The translations under genes and the position numbers were made by a program. From contig JALHTA010000298.1 in NCBI GenBank assembly GCA_022865545.1, positions 1 through 9,425 of the forward strand: DNA of 9,425 bases. Reading direction: 5' to 3'. Each line of letters opens with the position of its first letter. Position 1 is the stretch's first letter. Below are positions 7,424 to 9,425 of the stretch, piece by piece. The notes beneath the pieces were generated by a model. The model was given only the letters and a program-made list of their open reading frames with translations, searched no databases and was not told where the DNA came from. The stretch comes from Actinomycetota bacterium. Its GTDB lineage: Bacteria; Actinomycetota; Humimicrobiia; Humimicrobiales; Humimicrobiaceae.

Positions 7424-8070
7424 TTATTCTTTTTGCGCTTAATATTTTGAACATGCACTTTTGCATAACTCTTGTTCATCAGCTTTATTGTTTTCAGATA
7501 ATTAAATATTTCATTCTTTAGATCATCTGAAATAACTTCTGTCTTGTAACTCGTAATGGTCCTTAATAAAAATTCTTCATAAACAATATCTTTATCGGTT
7601 TTCACTTTTATATCTGCTTCATTTGCAAAAGATACAATAGGATAATACGGCACTTCCGGAAATAATTTCAAAGCACTTCTTAATAGCTCTATGTGAAATT
7701 CATTTTGTTTAATGGGATTGAAAAAATTATTATTTTCTTTATATATTACTTGTTTCCAATAATTCCTAGATTCATAACCGGTTATCCAGCCTTTATAGTT
7801 TTTAGTCTCAATAACAAATATCCCATAATTTGATATAACCACATGATCTATCTGAGTAGACTCTCCATCTGCTCTTATTATTAAATCATTAATGGTCCTG
7901 TATTTTTTTTTATCAAGTGTTGAAAGTATTAGTGCTGCTGCCTTTTCTCCGATAAAACCCTTTATTCTTGGTTTGAAGATTTTTATAATACTTGGAAGTA
8001 CTGCTACAAATACAAATAGTATCACCCACAGATACCAGGTCTGTTTAAGAATACTTAAGCCTATTTCCAT
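7339..8070 (-). CDS. Membrane-anchored NERD-domain protein, C-terminus frameshifted
   Basis: The frame encodes 243 residues. One hydrophobic segment (about 11-32, YLWVILFVFVAV) should anchor it in the membrane. A NERD (nuclease-related) domain follows: GFIGEKAA with Glu42, QIDHVVIS with Asp75, IFVIETKNYKG with Glu88 and Lys90, YWKQ with Gln107, and NPIKQN with Gln122. These match the D, E-x-K and Q positions of nuclease-like folds, so the catalytic core looks intact; the family's cellular role is not established. The last 25 or so residues (from about IIYVQNVGVC) are out-of-frame reading of a zinc ribbon. The natural C-terminus lies one frame away and ends at 7292. The start at 8070 has a GGAG ribosome binding site 4 nt upstream. 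The gene is convergent with the RES toxin and divergent from the purF-like gene. A deletion of one base, or a sequencing error, around 7397-7423 is the likely cause. Confidence 0.82.
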   Translation of the reverse strand: MEIGLSILKQTWYLWVILFVFVAVLPSIIKIFKPRIKGFIGEKAAALILSTLDKKKYRTINDLIIRADGESTQIDHVVISNYGIFVIETKNYKGWITGYESRNYWKQVIYKENNNFFNPIKQNEFHIELLRSALKLFPEVPYYPIVSFANEADIKVKTDKDIVYEEFLLRTITSYKTEVISDDLKNEIFNYLKTIKLMNKSYAKVHVQNIKRKKNKIKSEIKIIYVQNVGVCSRRGQESMVVF

Positions 8071-8129
8071 AACACTCCAATTACTATTTATTATAATATA
8101 TTAATATAAATCTATAGTATAATTATAAT

Positions 8130-8158
8130 ATTTTATAATAACCAGCGATCTTAAACAA
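8130..8158 (-). promoter_or_regulatory. Possible promoter of the NERD gene
   Basis: On the minus strand TTGTTT (8158-8153) is followed after 17 nt by TAAAAT (8135-8130), about 60 nt upstream of the NERD start. One copy of the GCGATCTT direct repeat lies in its spacer. The surrounding sequence is very AT-rich and other -10-like strings exist, so the exact site is uncertain. Confidence 0.35.
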
Positions 8159-8169
8159 TAGGCGATCTT
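8145..8169. repeat. Direct repeat GCGATCTT x2
   Basis: GCGATCTT occurs at 8145-8152 and 8162-8169, 17 bp apart, in the intergenic region between the divergent NERD and purF-like genes. The copies stand out because the surroundings are almost pure A and T. They could be a regulator site acting on the NERD promoter they overlap, but two 8-mers alone are thin evidence. Confidence 0.35.
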
Positions 8170-8248
8170 TTTCTTTATATCGACATCTGCCCTCAAAATT
8201 ATTGGAACTTGCTAAAAAAATAATTTAACATAAATTTAAATGATTTAA

Positions 8249-8277
8249 TTAATAAAATTGGAAAAAGATGTTAAAAT
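8249..8277 (+). promoter_or_regulatory. Possible promoter giving a leaderless purF-like transcript
   Basis: TTAATA (8249-8254), a 17-nt spacer and TAAAAT (8272-8277) place the -10 box only 9 nt before the ATG at 8287. The expected start of transcription is within a few bases of the ATG. No Shine-Dalgarno sequence is found at the normal distance, in agreement with a leaderless message. An upstream alternative, TTGCTA (8209-8214) with TAAATT (8231-8236), would give a leader of about 45 nt. Confidence 0.35.
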
Positions 8278-8286
8278 GCAGACAAT

Positions 8287-9425
8287 ATGAGTGGACTTTT
8301 TGGTATTGTATCATCTAAAGATTGTCGGCAATCCCTTTTTTATGGGACCGACTACCATTCCCATTTAGGAACCAAAAAGGCAGGAATGGCTGTTTTAAAT
8401 CATAAAATTACTCGCGGTATTCACGATATTTCAACCTCACAATTTAAATCTAAATTTATTGAAGAGCTTCCTAAATTAAAGGGCAAAAAAGGAATCGGTG
8501 TCATTAGTGATTTTGATCCTCAACCAATTATTATCTCCTGTTCATTTGGAAAATTTGCCATTGTTACTTCTGGTCTTCTGCGTAATAAGAATGAGTTAGC
8601 AAGAAAAATTATGCGCCGGGGAGGAAGTTTTTCGGAAATGAGCAGCGGCAAAATTAATTCAACAGAGGTGATCGGTAAATTAATTGCTCAAAAAAGTAAT
8701 TTTTTCAGTGGCATAGAATACGTTTTCAGAAAAATCATCGGCTCTGTTTCTTTATTAATTTTAAGCAAAGAAGGAATTTACGCTGCAAGGGATATTTCTG
8801 GAAAAACAACATTAGTTATCGGTCAAAATGAGGAAAGTTTTGCTGTAACCTCAGAAACTTGTGCTTTTCATAATTTAGGTTTTGAACCTATTTCGGAATT
8901 ACAACCAGGGGAAATTGCACTTTTAAAAAAAGAAGGTATAGAAAATAAAAAAAATAATTATAAAAAGAACAAGATATGCGCTTTTTTATGGATCTACACC
9001 GGCTATCCGGCTTCTTCTTATGAAGGTATTAGCGTAGAAAAGGTTAGAGAAAGTTGCGGTGCTAATTTGGCCAGAGATGATAAAATAAAGGCTGATTTGG
9101 TGACTGGCGTTCCTGATTCAGGAATAGCACATGCTTTGGGTTATTCTATGTCCTCTAGAATTCCTTACCGTCGCCCCTTAGTAAAGTATACTGATGGTTA
9201 TGGCCGTAGCTACACTCCACCATCTCAGGAAATTAGAAATAAGGTAGCTAAATTAAAATTAATACCGATTAAAAGCGTTATTGAAGGGAAAAGAATTGTT
9301 GTTTGTGATGACTCTATTGTTCGGGGAACTCAATTAAAAAATCACACTATTGAGAAACTCTGGCGGAATGGAGCGAAAGAAATCCATGTGCGTATTGCTT
9401 GTCCACCCTTGATGTACCCTTGTCC
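8287..9425 (+). CDS. PurF-family amidophosphoribosyltransferase with degenerate glutaminase site (partial)
   Basis: The frame is open for 379 codons and leaves the window at the right edge; family members are about 450-500 residues. PurF makes phosphoribosylamine from PRPP and glutamine, the first step of purine synthesis. The N-terminal half is a class II glutamine amidotransferase fold: MSGLFGIV, YHSHLGTKKAGMAV (about 23-36), TSGLLRN (94-100). The C-terminal half is a phosphoribosyltransferase: GVPDSGIAHALGYS (about 278-291) and the PRPP loop VVCDDSIVRGT (338-348), followed by VRIACPPLMYPC. The catalytic N-terminal Cys is Ser2, and the HNGN motif that includes the oxyanion-hole Asn reads TSGL. 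The ATG is certain because an in-frame TAA lies at 8272 with no other start between. It resembles, from memory, a clostridial/Bacteroidetes-type PurF variant with DYHSHLGT and FLWVYYGYP motifs. Arginine codons are 11 CGN to 8 AGR, unlike addBA. It may be a phosphoribosyltransferase using ammonia, or a paralogue with another role. Confidence 0.85.
   Translation, partial: MSGLFGIVSSKDCRQSLFYGTDYHSHLGTKKAGMAVLNHKITRGIHDISTSQFKSKFIEELPKLKGKKGIGVISDFDPQPIIISCSFGKFAIVTSGLLRNKNELARKIMRRGGSFSEMSSGKINSTEVIGKLIAQKSNFFSGIEYVFRKIIGSVSLLILSKEGIYAARDISGKTTLVIGQNEESFAVTSETCAFHNLGFEPISELQPGEIALLKKEGIENKKNNYKKNKICAFLWIYTGYPASSYEGISVEKVRESCGANLARDDKIKADLVTGVPDSGIAHALGYSMSSRIPYRRPLVKYTDGYGRSYTPPSQEIRNKVAKLKLIPIKSVIEGKRIVVCDDSIVRGTQLKNHTIEKLWRNGAKEIHVRIACPPLMYPC

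Noticed and set aside
7397..7426. Programmed -1 frameshift producing the full NERD-zinc ribbon protein
   Set aside because: The A-rich runs here do not form a proper X XXY YYZ slippery heptamer in the zero frame, and no stimulatory hairpin or internal Shine-Dalgarno is evident. A plain indel or sequence error is simpler.
8276..8290. Upstream alternative start giving the PurF-like protein an N-terminal Cys
   Set aside because: A TAA at 8272 is in frame and no start codon lies between it and 8287. The ATGs at 8268 and 8276 are in other frames.

Overview
The window looks like chromosomal DNA of a low-GC, probably anaerobic bacterium. The addBA-type gene order and the PurF-like variant are reminiscent of Bacillota/Clostridia-like genomes. 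The very strong AGG/AGA preference for arginine in addBA also fits other deep anaerobic lineages. I cannot assign a phylum from sequence alone. No tRNA, rRNA, CRISPR array or transposase is visible.

Layout. Positions 1-5840 (minus strand) hold a two-gene recombination operon: an AddB-like nuclease subunit (2820-5840) followed after 6 nt by an AddA-like UvrD-family helicase/nuclease (2813 to below position 1; C-terminal nuclease core off the window). Positions 5841-6215 are an AT-rich divergent regulatory region. Its right half carries a good extended -10 promoter with three CGAATA sites at exact 23-bp intervals and a perfect 17-bp palindrome. Positions 6216-7183 (plus strand) are an overlapping antitoxin-toxin pair of the Xre/MbcA/ParS-RES type (the toxin family degrades NAD+). 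Positions 7292-8070 (minus strand) hold a membrane-anchored NERD-domain protein. Its C-terminal four-cysteine zinc ribbon is intact in the DNA but lies in another frame, so the gene is frameshifted or the sequence has an indel. From 8287 to the right edge (plus strand) is a PurF-family protein, truncated at residue 379. It keeps the phosphoribosyltransferase motif but has Ser in place of the catalytic glutaminase Cys and lacks the canonical His-Asn-Gly-Asn motif.

How the genes fit together. AddB and AddA should form one heterodimeric end-processing complex for double-strand-break repair and foreign DNA degradation. The antitoxin should neutralise the RES toxin and repress its own promoter through the repeats. 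The NERD gene (a nuclease-like fold) is convergent with the toxin and divergent from the purF-like gene, and shares no operon with either. The mix of a nuclease/helicase pair, a toxin-antitoxin module and an eroding NERD gene, with contrasting codon use, suggests a locally mosaic region. The strongest points for a second look are the degenerate glutaminase site of the PurF-like protein, the phased operator of the TA module, the frameshifted zinc ribbon, and the loss of the Fe-S cysteines in AddB.
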